Positions 47,027-57,299 of a stretch of 64,000 bases of DNA are shown here, in pieces. Where the stretch lies: the NCBI RefSeq assembly GCF_900184035.1, contig NZ_FXWP01000004.1:204008-268007 (forward strand), read 5' to 3'. The position numbers were made by a program, and so were the translations under genes. Numbering within the stretch: position 1 is the first letter of the stretch; every line of letters starts with the position of its first letter. The notes beneath the pieces were generated by a model. It searched no databases, was not told the origin of the DNA, and saw nothing but the letters and a program-made list of their open reading frames with translations. The DNA comes from Kosakonia pseudosacchari. GTDB lineage: Bacteria; Pseudomonadota; Gammaproteobacteria; Enterobacterales; Enterobacteriaceae.

Positions 47027-47754
47027 TTATAACCATCACTATGAACAATTTAGCAGGGTTAGCCAGGACAATAGACTCAGTTGAGAAACAAGATATATGC
47101 AGAAAGCGTTATCGATTAATCGTGATTGATGGTTGTTCAACTGATGGAACGAAGGAATACTTACGCTATAAAAAACAACAAGATTCCATAGATGAATATG
47201 TTTCCGAAAAAGATACCGGTGTATATAATGCAATGAACAAAGGAATTGCACTTTCAAAACCGGCTGACGAATACGTGTTGTTTCTTAACGCTGGTGATTC
47301 CTTTTGTAATAGCAGTGTCTTAAGTGAAACTGAAAGATTTATATCAAGTGATAACAAAAAAAGCCTCGTTTACTATGGAGATAAATTAGACAGCGGTGGC
47401 AATATTAATAAAGCATATTATCCATCAAGTCTTACATTAGGGATCATAAACGCGTGCCATCAATCTTATTTTTATAAATTGCTTAATATATATTATGATG
47501 AAAATTATCGATTATTTTCCGACTACGATTTTACTTGCAAATATTACAAGGTAATGCCTTTTACTTATTTAGGATTTCCTGTGTCTATTTATGAGGACTT
47601 TGGTTTGTCTAGCCATCATTCGTGGAAAACCAAAAAAGAAATATACATTATTAACTTGAAGCATTTTGGGTTGATAAATTTTTGTAAATTCATATTTGTT
47701 AAGGTTCTGTCGGCCTTAGGCATTTCACATAAGCACTTCATGAAGAAGCACTAA
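47017..47754 (+). CDS. Glycosyltransferase family 2, WcaE-like (O antigen)
   Basis: Predicted GT-A fold inverting transferase of 245 residues acting at the cytoplasmic face. Motifs are LIVIDGCSTDGTKEYL (~29-44), SEKDTGVYNAMNKGIAL and FLNAGDSF as the DXD-like metal site. ACHQSYFYK and LFSDYDFTCKYYKV hold the catalytic base region. The pattern is the same as in WcaE at 27700, though base composition is far more AT-rich. It overlaps wzy by ten bases. Which sugar it transfers is not known. Confidence 0.85.
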   Translation: MFLIITITMNNLAGLARTIDSVEKQDICRKRYRLIVIDGCSTDGTKEYLRYKKQQDSIDEYVSEKDTGVYNAMNKGIALSKPADEYVLFLNAGDSFCNSSVLSETERFISSDNKKSLVYYGDKLDSGGNINKAYYPSSLTLGIINACHQSYFYKLLNIYYDENYRLFSDYDFTCKYYKVMPFTYLGFPVSIYEDFGLSSHHSWKTKKEIYIINLKHFGLINFCKFIFVKVLSALGISHKHFMKKH

Positions 47755-47770
47755 ACTTTCGGGAACTATT

Positions 47771-48661
47771 TTGAACATACCAGTATTCATTGTCCATGAA
47801 GGTAACCAGGGTTACCTTGAGAATTCTATTTCTTTATGCTCTCAGTATCACCCTGTTATCTTAGTTGGTGACACTACAAATAAATATATGGCTGAAAACT
47901 GGATCGCATGTGAACAAATTGTATCCGAACCGCTCGAGGATTTTGAGCGTAGTTATATTCATATGTCAACAAACTCAGAGTTTTTTGAAAAAATTTGCTT
48001 TCGAAGATACTTTTATATGTACCAAATAGCCAAGCAATATAATTATGAAAAATTTATACACATTGACTCTGATGTCATGCTTTTGAATAAGCTGCCAGAC
48101 TTATTAGAAAATAGTAGTAAAATGGCAGCTTTTTTTGTACCGAAAAACCAAAAGAAATATCAATTCACCGCCTCGCCACATGTGAGTTACTGGACCTTGG
48201 CGGGGCTAGGTCATTTTATAAAATTCATCCTGGATACATACAATTTTAATATCAATAACTTACAGGATAAATTTATGTATCACAAGCAAATGAATATGCC
48301 AGGCGGTGTATGTGATATGACTTTACTTTATCTTTTTTACTTAAAAAACCAATCTAAAATATTAAATCTTTTTGACGTTCATTCATGTTATATTGATTAC
48401 AATATTAATCAAAACAACTCATCCTATAAAAATGGAAAAGTACAAGAATATTTTTACTTTAAAGTTTTTAACAGGAAAGGCAATCAGTTATGGTTTAAAA
48501 CACGAAATGGGCATGTTGAATGTATAGCGTTACATTTACAGGGAAAAGCTAAATTATTTAGTAGTAGCATAGTTAACGGGCAATTCGCCCGCTTGTTTTT
48601 TTCTGTTTCGATGTTGAAAATAATTCGTAGGCTGAGAGAAATAATTCTATGCAGAGGTTAA
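47771..48661 (+). CDS. Probable glycosyltransferase, GT-A type with DSD motif (O antigen)
   Basis: A 296-residue protein I do not place in a named family. The start is a TTG (MNIPVFIVHEGN) with GGGAA five bases ahead; the next in-frame ATG would cut off the first beta strand. YEKFIHIDSDVMLLNKLPDLL (~95-115) has a strand followed by the D-S-D triad, as in retaining GT-A enzymes. HVSYWTLAGLGHFIKFILD and MPGGVCDMTLLYLFY look like acceptor-side segments with the catalytic Asp. HLQGKAK near the C-terminus is the usual closing His motif. It overlaps the next gene by 13 bases, so the cluster is translated as a unit. Confidence 0.65.
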   Translation: MNIPVFIVHEGNQGYLENSISLCSQYHPVILVGDTTNKYMAENWIACEQIVSEPLEDFERSYIHMSTNSEFFEKICFRRYFYMYQIAKQYNYEKFIHIDSDVMLLNKLPDLLENSSKMAAFFVPKNQKKYQFTASPHVSYWTLAGLGHFIKFILDTYNFNINNLQDKFMYHKQMNMPGGVCDMTLLYLFYLKNQSKILNLFDVHSCYIDYNINQNNSSYKNGKVQEYFYFKVFNRKGNQLWFKTRNGHVECIALHLQGKAKLFSSSIVNGQFARLFFSVSMLKIIRRLREIILCRG

Positions 48662-49740
48662 TATTCATTCAACCAGCTATTGCTAGCTACAGACAGGCTT
48701 TTTATAAAGGATTGGCTAAAAATTTCAAAGTAGAAGTTTATGCATGTAAAAAAGACTTCTTGAATGTTAAATCAATAACGCTTGATGAACATGTAATTCA
48801 GCATTATAGCCCTGGGTTTATAAGCTTCTTCCGCAAAAAAATATTTTGGCATATGAATTTGCCTTTGATTAAATGTGCGAAAAAAAATGACGTAGTCATA
48901 TTAAATGGAAATCCGCGAATTATAAATTATATGCTACTGTTAATTATTTGCCGATTAAGACGAATAAAAGTAATTTGGTGGGGGCATGGTTGGTCTTCAG
49001 GTAGTTACGGTGTGCTTGCGAAATTTAGACTGAGAATCATGTGCTTAGCTAACCTAATTTTACTTTATACTGATCGTGAATGTGAAATGGTTAAGCATGT
49101 TAAAACATATGCTCTTAATAATGGTCTTGATTCAAATAGTATTAAAAATGAAATAAAGAAACATTCGGCAAATATCGTTCGTGATCCAAACCTAATTAAA
49201 TTAATTTTTGTTGGTCGGTTAACCCCAAAAGCAAATATATTATTTCTAATTAAAGCACTAAAATACACACCGGGAAATATACATCTTGATATTGTCGGTG
49301 ATGGTGAGATGAAAGAACAGATCGACAGGGCGATAGCGGACAATGGACTGCGACCTCGCGTTCGTTTGCTAGGCGCTTTGTTCGATGAATCTAGTTTGGC
49401 GAAAATAATGATGTCTTCGGATGCTTTTGTTTACCCTGGCGCAGTTGGATTAAGTTTGATACATGCTTTCAATTATGGCCTTCCTGCTATTATACATGAT
49501 GATGAAAGATATCACATGCCAGAATTTTCGGCTTTTAAAAACAAGGTAAATGGATTCTCTTACAAAAGAGGAAGTCAGGAATCTCTAATTAAAACCCTTA
49601 CGGAATTCGCGAGTCTTCCTCAGACTGAGCGAGATGCAATTTCTTTAAAAGCGATGAAAACGATTCAGTATACATATAATACAGACGACATGGTAAAAAG
49701 AATGACAAATATTATAGAGCATCTTACTTCGAAGGGGTGA
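48649..49740 (+). CDS. Glycosyltransferase family 4 (O antigen) with altered EX7E motif
   Basis: GT-B fold transferase of 363 residues. The N-terminal part begins IFIQPAIASYRQAFYKGLAK, typical of GT4 O-antigen enzymes. IWWGHGWSSGSYG follows in the acceptor domain, and IFVGRLTPKANILFLIKAL opens the donor domain. The site that normally reads EGxxxxxxE is VYPGAVGLSLIHAFNYGLP: the first Glu is replaced and a His stands where the second would be. This variant is seen in a set of GT4 proteins, so it may still be active. The stop overlaps a GTG in the next ribosome-binding region. Confidence 0.82.
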   Translation: MQRLIFIQPAIASYRQAFYKGLAKNFKVEVYACKKDFLNVKSITLDEHVIQHYSPGFISFFRKKIFWHMNLPLIKCAKKNDVVILNGNPRIINYMLLLIICRLRRIKVIWWGHGWSSGSYGVLAKFRLRIMCLANLILLYTDRECEMVKHVKTYALNNGLDSNSIKNEIKKHSANIVRDPNLIKLIFVGRLTPKANILFLIKALKYTPGNIHLDIVGDGEMKEQIDRAIADNGLRPRVRLLGALFDESSLAKIMMSSDAFVYPGAVGLSLIHAFNYGLPAIIHDDERYHMPEFSAFKNKVNGFSYKRGSQESLIKTLTEFASLPQTERDAISLKAMKTIQYTYNTDDMVKRMTNIIEHLTSKG

Positions 49741-49745
49741 TTTTA

Positions 49746-50813
49746 ATGAATGTTATTGTGGATGGGATTGTATATTCGTTGCAAAAACATGGCGGTATTT
49801 CAGTATATTTCAATGAGTTGATTAAAAATATTTGTTTTTTTAGTGATATCGATCTAAATTTAATATTATATCCGAACAATAGTCACGCTCTTAAAGAAAT
49901 TGATCTTTTTAATGTGAGTTGCACTAAATATCGCAGTCGTTTTTTGGAGCGATATCGGAATGTTAGTTTCTCCAATATGCAAAATAACAAAAAGAGTATT
50001 TTTCACTCAAGTTATTATCGCATAGGTTGCGCGAGAAATTTATTGAACGTCACAACAGTTCATGATTTTATATATGAAAAATATTTTAGAGGATATAAAA
50101 AAAGTATTCATGCATGGCAAAAAAGACACGCTGTGCTTCACTCAGATTACATAATATGTGTTTCAGAGAACACCCGGAACGATCTGCTTAATTTTTATCC
50201 CGAGGTTGACCCTTCCAAAATCCAAGTAATCTATAATGGTGTGGGTGAGCATTTTCATTTATTAAAAGATGATTCAAAAAAAAAGCAAAAGAATGATTAT
50301 GTCATTTATATTGGGAGTCGCTATGGATATAAAAATTTCGAAACGGCAGTGACGTCTGTATCCCTTGATGAATGTTTGCAGTTATACATTATTGGTGGTG
50401 GAGAGTTGAATGCTTTCGAAGTTGATTTATTGAATAAAAAACTTCCGCAAAGATATAAATTTTTAGGATTTACTAATGATAGTGCGTTGAATGAATTGTA
50501 TAATAATGCCTTTTGTTTACTATATCCTTCATTATATGAAGGGTTTGGTATTCCTGCACTTGAGGCAATGAAGGCTGGCTGCCCTGTAATAGCGATGGAT
50601 TCTTCATCAATACCTGAAGTTTGTGGAAATGCAGCCATCCTTGTTAAGGAAAATAGTCCGGAAGCCTTTAGCTTAGCTTTGAATAAACTCAAAAAAGGTA
50701 ATTTCAGAAAAGATTTAATTGAAAAAGCATTGCTACACGCTGAAAATTTTTCATGGAATAAAATGGCTAATGAAACTATTAGCTTATATAAAAGACTGTT
50801 GGAGGTAGAATGA
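49746..50813 (+). CDS. Glycosyltransferase family 4, mannosyltransferase-like (O antigen)
   Basis: GT-B fold transferase of 355 residues from ATG 49746 ([21 protein letters not shown], shown to residue 20 as far as the GGIS loop), with AAGGGG eight bases upstream. A GTG nine bases earlier falls in the ribosome-binding site. The canonical retaining GT4 motif is intact: [19 protein letters not shown] with both Glu. [11 protein letters not shown] and [12 protein letters not shown] are typical of mannosyltransferases of the WbdB/MtfB kind. A mannosyl donor is likely because GDP-mannose genes are in the same cluster. It overlaps gmd by four bases. Confidence 0.87.
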   Translation: MNVIVDGIVYSLQKHGGISVYFNELIKNICFFSDIDLNLILYPNNSHALKEIDLFNVSCTKYRSRFLERYRNVSFSNMQNNKKSIFHSSYYRIGCARNLLNVTTVHDFIYEKYFRGYKKSIHAWQKRHAVLHSDYIICVSENTRNDLLNFYPEVDPSKIQVIYNGVGEHFHLLKDDSKKKQKNDYVIYIGSRYGYKNFETAVTSVSLDECLQLYIIGGGELNAFEVDLLNKKLPQRYKFLGFTNDSALNELYNNAFCLLYPSLYEGFGIPALEAMKAGCPVIAMDSSSIPEVCGNAAILVKENSPEAFSLALNKLKKGNFRKDLIEKALLHAENFSWNKMANETISLYKRLLEVE

Positions 50814-51928
50814 AAAAAGCACTTATTACTGGTATAACTGGTCAAGACGGTTCATACCTTGCTGAATTATTATTAAAAAATAATTATGAAGTGCATGGAA
50901 TTAAACGACGTTCTTCGCTATTCAACACAGAAAGGGTTGATCATATCTATCAAGATAGACATGAAGAGAATCCCAATTTCTTTCTACATTATGGTGACCT
51001 TACTGACACCTCAAATCTTGTCAGACTGATACAGGAGATTCGGCCTGATGAAGTCTATAATTTAGGCGCCCAGTCGCACGTCGCTGTTTCCTTTGAATCG
51101 CCTGAATATACAGCTGATGTTGATGCAATGGGGACATTACGTTTGCTAGAAGCTATCCGAATTGCCAGGCTGGAAAAGCATACGCGTTTCTATCAGGCTT
51201 CAACTTCAGAACTTTATGGTCTCGTTCAAGAAATTCCGCAGCGTGAGACTACGCCATTTTATCCGCGCTCTCCTTATGCGGTAGCTAAGCTTTATGCTTA
51301 TTGGATCACTGTCAATTATCGTGAATCTTATGGCATGTATGCCTGTAACGGCATTCTGTTTAATCATGAATCACCACGCCGTGGTGAGACTTTTGTTACA
51401 CGAAAAATTACCCGTGCGATTGCGAATATCGCGCTGGGTATAGAGAGCTGCCTCTATTTAGGCAATATGGATTCTTTGCGTGACTGGGGCCATGCAAAAG
51501 ATTATGTTCGCATGCAATGGATGATGTTGCAGCAAGAGCAACCAGAGGATTTTGTTATCGCTACGGGCAACCAAATTTCCGTGCGCGAGTTTGTTCGTAT
51601 GTCGGCGAAAGAAGTTGGTCTTGAGCTTGAGTTTACAGGGGAAGGGCGCGATGAAATCGCCACAGTTATTGGAAAAACTTCGGAATGTGCAACTGGTGTA
51701 AGCATTGGCGATGTTATTGTTCGCGTTGACCCGCGCTATTTCCGCCCAGCAGAAGTCGAAACATTGCTAGGAGATCCTACTAAAGCGAAAGAAAAATTAG
51801 GCTGGGTACCGGAAATTACCGTCGAAGAGATGTGCAAAGAGATGGTTGCAGGCGATCTTGCTAAAGCCAGACAGCATGCACTACTTAAGAGTCATGGTTA
51901 TGATGTTGCGGTCTCATTGGAGCACTGA
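50810..51928 (+). CDS. gmd: GDP-mannose 4,6-dehydratase (O-antigen copy)
   Basis: Second gmd of the window, 372 residues. It has the same motifs as the colanic copy ([34 protein letters not shown]). The region from residue ~85 to 255 is almost identical between the two proteins. N-terminus and the part after ~257 differ ([17 protein letters not shown] against [17 protein letters not shown]). Base composition is near 40% GC, between that of the unit-specific genes and the chromosome. It lets the O antigen have its own GDP-fucose supply, outside Rcs control. Confidence 0.97.
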   Translation: MKKALITGITGQDGSYLAELLLKNNYEVHGIKRRSSLFNTERVDHIYQDRHEENPNFFLHYGDLTDTSNLVRLIQEIRPDEVYNLGAQSHVAVSFESPEYTADVDAMGTLRLLEAIRIARLEKHTRFYQASTSELYGLVQEIPQRETTPFYPRSPYAVAKLYAYWITVNYRESYGMYACNGILFNHESPRRGETFVTRKITRAIANIALGIESCLYLGNMDSLRDWGHAKDYVRMQWMMLQQEQPEDFVIATGNQISVREFVRMSAKEVGLELEFTGEGRDEIATVIGKTSECATGVSIGDVIVRVDPRYFRPAEVETLLGDPTKAKEKLGWVPEITVEEMCKEMVAGDLAKARQHALLKSHGYDVAVSLEH

Positions 51929-51932
51929 GTAG

Positions 51933-52898
51933 ATGAGCAAAAAACGCATTTACGTAGCTGGTCACCGCGGTATGGTTGGCTCCGCTATTTGCCGCGAATT
52001 ACAAACGCGAAAAGATGTAGAATTAGTCGTTAAAACACGTCAACAGCTTGATTTAACATCGCAACAGGACGTCCAGAACTTTTTCAAAGAGAACCAAATT
52101 GATCAAGTTTATCTGGCTGCGGCGAAAGTTGGCGGAATTCATGCGAATAATACTTATCCGGCGGAATTCATTTATCAGAATTTGATTATTGAAAGCAATA
52201 TTGTCCACTCAGCGCATTTGGCCGGAGTGCAAAAACTTTTGTTCCTTGGTTCCAGCTGCATCTATCCGAAACATGCTGAACAGCCTATGTCTGAAAATGC
52301 CTTGTTGACAGGGATCCTGGAAGCAACCAATGAGCCCTATGCCATTGCAAAAATTGCTGGGATCAAGCTATGTGAATCCTATAATCGGCAATATGGTCGG
52401 GACTATCGCAGCGTAATGCCAACAAACCTTTATGGCATGAATGATAATTTCCACCCGGATAATTCACATGTCATTCCTGCACTACTGCGTCGCTTCCATG
52501 AAGCCAAAGAAAACAGCTCACCAGAGGTTGTTGTCTGGGGTACCGGAAAGCCGATGCGCGAATTCTTATATGTTGACGATATGGCTGCGGCATCCATTCA
52601 TGTAATGGAATTAGATGATGAAATATATCAGTCTAAAACGCAGCCTATGCTTTCGCATATCAATGTTGGAACAGGTGTCGACTGCTCGATAAGAGAAATG
52701 GCTGAAACAATGGCAACAGTGGTTGGCTATAAAGGCAATATTGTTTTTGATGCGACAAAACCAGACGGTACACCTCGTAAACTGATGGATGTAAGTCGAC
52801 TTAAAGGTCTCGGCTGGGAGTATCGCTATACTCTTCACGAAGGTTTAAAACTCACCTACGCGTGGTATCTGGAGAACCTCAATGCTTTCAGAGGCTAA
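51933..52898 (+). CDS. fcl: GDP-L-fucose synthase (O-antigen copy)
   Basis: Second fcl, 321 residues, the same length as the colanic copy. The motifs [18 protein letters not shown] and [13 protein letters not shown] are intact, so it should be active. It follows gmd by four bases. The usual third gene of such a set, gmm, is absent; instead a 437-base non-coding stretch separates it from manC. With gmd it makes GDP-L-fucose for the O unit, provided no other enzyme diverts the 4-keto intermediate; no perosamine or colitose gene is present. Confidence 0.97.
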   Translation: MSKKRIYVAGHRGMVGSAICRELQTRKDVELVVKTRQQLDLTSQQDVQNFFKENQIDQVYLAAAKVGGIHANNTYPAEFIYQNLIIESNIVHSAHLAGVQKLLFLGSSCIYPKHAEQPMSENALLTGILEATNEPYAIAKIAGIKLCESYNRQYGRDYRSVMPTNLYGMNDNFHPDNSHVIPALLRRFHEAKENSSPEVVVWGTGKPMREFLYVDDMAAASIHVMELDDEIYQSKTQPMLSHINVGTGVDCSIREMAETMATVVGYKGNIVFDATKPDGTPRKLMDVSRLKGLGWEYRYTLHEGLKLTYAWYLENLNAFRG

Positions 52899-53335
52899 AA
52901 TGGATCAAGATGGGAGCGAGGCTTGTTTGAAACTTTTGTTGCAAATACGGCATTAACACACTAGATTCCATCATAAGTAATCAAGAAGGTAAGGCGTTGC
53001 TAGTGCAGCGCCACAATTCGCCCGGCTCAAAATTGCTTTTTTGTATCAGGCGATCGTCTCTTCATAAAATATGCTTTTCTCGTATAAGTCATGAATAACT
53101 TGACCAGGAATCGGATATCAACTCGCTCATGTTAATTGAGTTTTCGGACGTCATTTTATAATGACAATTTCCGGATGGAGATTTCACAACACATTATTTG
53201 TTCGTACGAAAAGGACAACACTTTCCTTGCTGCTGGACCAACGTATTGATTTTTATTAATTTAATGTGGGCGGTTTACTGTACACTCCTTTAGTGCATCG
53301 TTATACGAAAACTATTTTTTACCAAGGTAATACAT
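52899..53335. other. Non-coding stretch between fcl and manC where gmm is usually found
   Basis: This 437-base gap has no credible gene in any frame. It holds an 8-bp stem (GGCGTTGC/GCAGCGCC with loop TAGT, one T-G wobble) at 52993-53012 and a run of six T at 53037-53042, which may end transcripts coming from the left. The rest is AT-rich with many stops. No transposase or Gmm motif could be read from it. A new promoter for manC may lie near 53250-53310, but no strong hexamer pair was found. Confidence 0.45.
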
Positions 53336-54742
53336 ATGTTACTTCCCGTCGTAATGGCCGGTGGTTCCGGTACAAGGCTTTGGCCGCTTTCACGCACGCT
53401 ATATCCCAAGCAATTTCTGTCATTGAATACCTGCCAGACGATGCTCCAGGAGACTCTACGCCGTCTCGATGGTGTAGATCATCAACCTGCCCTCATCATT
53501 TGTAATGAATCGCATCGCTTCATTGTTGCAGAGCAACTTCGTAAAGCTGAGCTGCAACATAGCGGGATAATACTTGAGCCAGACGGAAAAAATACAGCAC
53601 CGGCTGTGGCTTTGGCTGCTCTCCAGGCGCAAATTATCAGTCATGATCCTATCATGCTGGTACTTGCTGCCGATCATGAAATACAAGATCAAAACAGATT
53701 CATAGCGGCAGTGAAGGAGGCTGAGAAGTTTGCCAGTGAAGGTAAGCTGGTTACATTTGGCATTGTTCCCACTTCACCTGAAACTGGATATGGCTATATT
53801 CGGATGGGCGAACGGCTTGATGGTGAAGGATATAAAGTTGCAGCGTTTGTAGAGAAACCCAATTTTGCCGTTGCGAGTGAGTATCTTGCAGATGGACATT
53901 ATTTGTGGAACAGCGGGATGTTTATGTTCAAGGCATCGGCATTCCTCGCTGAATTACAGAAATTCCGCCCGGATATTCTTACTGCTTGTGAGCAATCTCT
54001 TGTTGCCTCAACGCGCGATCTGGATTTTATTCGCATTGATAGCCAACAGTTCAGTGGATGTCCTGAAGAATCTATAGACTATGCGGTAATGGAGAAAACA
54101 GCGGAAGCGGTTGTTGTTCCGCTTGATGCACAATGGAGTGACGTGGGCTCATGGTCTGCACTCTGGGATATCACACCAAAAGATGAAAATCATAATGCTA
54201 TCCGTGGGGATGTTCTTACGGAAGATGCTTCTGGAAGTTACATTTATTCTCAACATCGGTTGATTGGTGTTGTCGGCGTGAAAGACCTGATCGTTGTTGA
54301 AACAAAAGATGCCGTACTTGTTGCGCATAAAGAAAAAGTTCAGCAGGTTAAAAATATAGTTGCGCAGCTTAAAAAAGAAAATCGCCCAGAATACCTTCAA
54401 CATCGGGAAATCTTTCGTCCTTGGGGTAGCCACGATACCATCGCAGAAGGCCAGCGTTATCAAGTAAAACATGTGATTGTACAACCGGGACAACTAACTG
54501 CGAAACAAATCCACTATCATCGCACCGAGCATTGGGTTGTTGTATCCGGCACGGCAAAGGTTCACCTTGAAGATAAAACATATTTAGTTAGTGAAAATGA
54601 ATCAACATACATACCCGTTGGTGTGCCACACGCGATTGAAAATCCAGGAAAAATCCCTCTTGAGATCATAGAAGTTCGTTCCGGTGTATATTTAGCAGAA
54701 GATGATGTTGTCCGCGTTTCATCCACTGGGGTTGGTTATTAA
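53336..54742 (+). CDS. manC: Mannose-1-phosphate guanylyltransferase (O-antigen copy)
   Basis: Second manC, 468 residues, making GDP-mannose for the O unit. It shows [14 protein letters not shown] (~6-19), [10 protein letters not shown] and the C-terminal cupin [20 protein letters not shown] with [23 protein letters not shown] (as [14 protein letters not shown]). AAGG precedes the ATG. It starts 10 residues later than the colanic copy and shares its core. It overlaps the next gene's start by one base (TAATG). Confidence 0.96.
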   Translation: MLLPVVMAGGSGTRLWPLSRTLYPKQFLSLNTCQTMLQETLRRLDGVDHQPALIICNESHRFIVAEQLRKAELQHSGIILEPDGKNTAPAVALAALQAQIISHDPIMLVLAADHEIQDQNRFIAAVKEAEKFASEGKLVTFGIVPTSPETGYGYIRMGERLDGEGYKVAAFVEKPNFAVASEYLADGHYLWNSGMFMFKASAFLAELQKFRPDILTACEQSLVASTRDLDFIRIDSQQFSGCPEESIDYAVMEKTAEAVVVPLDAQWSDVGSWSALWDITPKDENHNAIRGDVLTEDASGSYIYSQHRLIGVVGVKDLIVVETKDAVLVAHKEKVQQVKNIVAQLKKENRPEYLQHREIFRPWGSHDTIAEGQRYQVKHVIVQPGQLTAKQIHYHRTEHWVVVSGTAKVHLEDKTYLVSENESTYIPVGVPHAIENPGKIPLEIIEVRSGVYLAEDDVVRVSSTGVGY

Positions 54743-55488
54743 TGCGAATTTCTATCATTACAGCAACATACAATAGTGAAAAAACCCTCCTTGATACGCT
54801 TACATCGCTGGAAAATCAAAGCTATCCTAATATTGAATACATTATTGTTGATGGTGCATCTAAAGATGCAACCGTCGAACTCATTAAAAAGCATTGCAGT
54901 AAGATTTCCAAAATCATTTGTGAACCTGATAAAGGCATTTATGATGCTTTGAATAAAGGCATCAATGCTGCGACAGGGGATGTTATTGGCTTTTTACATT
55001 CAGACGATTTACTTGCTTATAACGATGCGTTAGCTGATATCGCTGAAACATTCGAAAAAACAGGTTGTGACGCGGTCTATGGCGATTTGGAGTATGTGTC
55101 TAAGCATGATACCGACAAGCGTATCAGATTATGGAAAAGTGGAATTTTTAGTCGCATAAAAATGCAATTAGGCTGGATGCCTCCGCACCCTTCATTCTAT
55201 ATGAAACGTACTTGTTATCTGGAGTATGGTAACTTTTCTCTCGATTATCGTATTTCCGCTGATTATGATTCGGTGCTTCGTTATATTCTTCTACAACGTA
55301 TCGCCATCGCCTATTTGCCAAAAATCCTCGTCAAAATGCGTGTGGGTGGTATTAGCAACCGATCTTTATCATCAATGATTGCTAAATCACGTGAAGACAT
55401 TCATGTCATGAAAAAGTATCGCATAATATGGCCTTTGGCGTTGGCTTACAAAAATCTTTCGAAGATTCCTCAATTTATTAAGAAATGA
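54742..55488 (+). CDS. Glycosyltransferase family 2 (O antigen)
   Basis: GT-A fold transferase of 248 residues lodged between manC and manB. Motifs are [14 protein letters not shown] (~3-16), [16 protein letters not shown] (~33-48), [15 protein letters not shown] and [11 protein letters not shown], the DXD-like metal site. [12 protein letters not shown] and [13 protein letters not shown] hold the catalytic region. It is the usual type found beside manC/manB in enterobacterial O-antigen loci. It is one of five transferases in the cluster. The stop codon overlaps the start of manB (ATGA). Confidence 0.88.
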   Translation: MRISIITATYNSEKTLLDTLTSLENQSYPNIEYIIVDGASKDATVELIKKHCSKISKIICEPDKGIYDALNKGINAATGDVIGFLHSDDLLAYNDALADIAETFEKTGCDAVYGDLEYVSKHDTDKRIRLWKSGIFSRIKMQLGWMPPHPSFYMKRTCYLEYGNFSLDYRISADYDSVLRYILLQRIAIAYLPKILVKMRVGGISNRSLSSMIAKSREDIHVMKKYRIIWPLALAYKNLSKIPQFIKK

Positions 55489-56912
55489 TGTATATGTTGA
55501 ATTCAAATCGTGTGATAAGTGAGAGTGGCATCGCTTTTGGAACGAGTGGTGCAAGAGGTCTGGTAGGTGATTTTACACAGAATGTTTGTGCAGCATTCGC
55601 GCATGCCTTTTTGGATGTTATTAGCAAAAAATATCGTTTTACTACCGTTGCCATTGCGATAGACAATCGTCCCAGTAGTTATAAAATTGCCCAGGCATGC
55701 GCATTGGCTGCTAAACAGCACGGTTTTTGGGTCGAATTTCATGGTGTTATCCCGACACCTGCACTCGCTTTCTATTCAATGCAGCACTCAATTCCTTGCA
55801 TTATGGTCACAGGAAGCCATATACCGTTTGATCGTAATGGGCTAAAGTTCTACCGCCCTGATGGTGAAATCACCAAAGAAGACGAAAAGGCTATTTTGCA
55901 GAGTTCATTTGCATTTTCGCCTCTAAGTCAACTTCCTAAGCTAGAAGTCACCTTCGCAGGATCAGATGCCTACATTAAGCGATACACTTCGTTGTTCAGT
56001 GCCTCGTTATTGGCTGGAAAGCGTATTGGTATTTATGAACATTCCAGTGCGGGCCGTGATATCTACGCATCGTTATTTCGAGAACTTGGTGCTGAGGTAG
56101 TTTCACTTGGGCGCAGCGATCACTTTGTACCAATTGATACAGAAGCAGTTAGTGAGGAAGATCGCTTAATGGCCAGGCGCTGGTCGAATGAATATCAACT
56201 CGATGCCATTTTTTCAACTGACGGGGATGGCGATCGTCCACTCGTAGCAGATGAAACGGGAAATTGGCTACGTGGGGATATTCTGGGGCTACTCGCGGCG
56301 ACTGCACTGAAAATAGAAGCTGTAGCTATTCCGGTGAGCTGCAATACAGCTATTGATTTATCAAAGAAATTTAAGTCAGTAGAGCATACTAAAATTGGTT
56401 CTCCTTATGTCATTGCTGCGTTTGATACATTAAATAAAAGCTATTCCTCTGTTGCCGGGTTTGAAGCTAATGGGGGCTTCTTATTAGCTTCAAATATTAA
56501 CGTCAATGGTGTCAAATTGGCAGCCTTACCTACAAGGGACGCGATCTTGCCAGCACTAATGTTGTTAGTTTTGGCGACCCAAGAAAAGATTTCAACCCTC
56601 GTCGGAAAATTACCACGGCGCTTTACATGGTCCGATAGATTGAAAGATTTTCCGAGTAGCCAGAGCCAGGAAATCATCACTAATGCGATGACATCACCGC
56701 AAACTTTTCTATCTCAGCTTGGATTGGCTTCATCGAGTTGTGTAAATGTTGATAACACCGATGGTGCAAGATTCACGCTTACTGATGGGAATATTATCCA
56801 CTTACGGCCATCAGGCAATGCGCCAGAATTACGATGCTATACCGAGGCGGAAAGTGAAGAGCAAGCAAAAATGCTTGTTAAGCTCGTCCTGCAAAAATTA
56901 ACGTCGCTATAA
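55485..56912 (+). CDS. manB: Phosphomannomutase of a lineage different from CpsG (O-antigen copy)
   Basis: Alpha-D-phosphohexomutase of 475 residues, taken to convert mannose 6-phosphate into mannose 1-phosphate because it follows manC. It begins [16 protein letters not shown], a form close to bacterial phosphoglucomutase/phosphomannomutase, unlike CFKAYDIRG of the colanic copy. The phosphoserine is Ser111 in VTGSHIP, the metal loop is DGDGDR from residue 246, the sugar loop is GFEANGGF, and the phosphate clamp is [12 protein letters not shown]. Which of the ATGs at 55485, 55488 or 55494 is used is uncertain. Phosphoglucomutase activity is an alternative. Confidence 0.88.
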   Translation: MMYMLNSNRVISESGIAFGTSGARGLVGDFTQNVCAAFAHAFLDVISKKYRFTTVAIAIDNRPSSYKIAQACALAAKQHGFWVEFHGVIPTPALAFYSMQHSIPCIMVTGSHIPFDRNGLKFYRPDGEITKEDEKAILQSSFAFSPLSQLPKLEVTFAGSDAYIKRYTSLFSASLLAGKRIGIYEHSSAGRDIYASLFRELGAEVVSLGRSDHFVPIDTEAVSEEDRLMARRWSNEYQLDAIFSTDGDGDRPLVADETGNWLRGDILGLLAATALKIEAVAIPVSCNTAIDLSKKFKSVEHTKIGSPYVIAAFDTLNKSYSSVAGFEANGGFLLASNINVNGVKLAALPTRDAILPALMLLVLATQEKISTLVGKLPRRFTWSDRLKDFPSSQSQEIITNAMTSPQTFLSQLGLASSSCVNVDNTDGARFTLTDGNIIHLRPSGNAPELRCYTEAESEEQAKMLVKLVLQKLTSL

Positions 56913-56933
56913 CCTGATTGTTGTGCATTTTCC

Positions 56934-56977
56934 GGCGTGAATGGGCATCATAATGTTTAGCCTCTGTCACGCCTTTT
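56934..56977 (+). terminator. Possible terminator after manB
   Basis: GGCGTGA and TCACGCC form a perfect 7-bp stem with a 26-base loop, then TTTT. The long loop makes it weak. It lies 22 bases after the manB stop. Confidence 0.3.
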
Positions 56978-57082
56978 AACTTCTTTGATTTTTAAAATAT
57001 TTTCCTCTCTATAACCCCTCCTGGTACTTCTCGCATTCAGATTATAAAAATCCGCAAGAAAAGAGTAAGAAACTATCGCTAA

Positions 57083-57298
57083 TCAACCCTTTGATGTTTG
57101 CGAAAAGAGTGTACGTTTAAGGAATCTTTTCCAGCTGCTTCTTCGGCGATTTAGTATCTGAGTGGTTATACTTTTGCCATTTGCAGTGACTTGCACTGGC
57201 TCCATAGGTACTGAGTGTACTTCTGCCTTACGCACAACCTTTGCTGCTGTGATGATAAGCAAGTTATGTACTTCTTCATTAATAAACGGAATTGATAA
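57083..57298 (-). pseudogene. Minus-strand ORF remnant of unknown origin
   Basis: On the minus strand an open frame ends at a TGA at 57083-57085. It reads [20 protein letters not shown] (first 20), then [20 protein letters not shown], then a basic end RRRSSWKRFLKRTLF. Composition looks like a real C-terminal fragment: charged and hydrophobic residues alternate and the end is basic. The frame runs on into antisense of rmlB, so any N-terminal part is lost. No family was recognised. It could be a leftover of the gene that stood here before the rml genes joined the cluster, or chance. Confidence 0.25.
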
Positions 57299-57299
57299 C

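Larger units (their letters stand above)
56913..57299. other. Gap between manB and rmlB
   Basis: This 387-base stretch marks a change in base composition, from the AT-richer manB to the GC-richer rml genes. It holds a long-loop hairpin with a T-run (see 56934-56977) and a minus-strand protein-like remnant (see 57083-57298). No promoter with good hexamers was found ahead of the GTG start of rmlB. Confidence 0.5.

Noticed and set aside
52899..53335. IS element or H-repeat remnant in the fcl-manC gap
   Set aside because: No terminal inverted repeats, target duplications or transposase motifs could be seen.
57162..57299. ATG extension of rmlB by 46 codons
   Set aside because: The added residues lack homology and the GTG start gives the canonical RmlB N-terminus.
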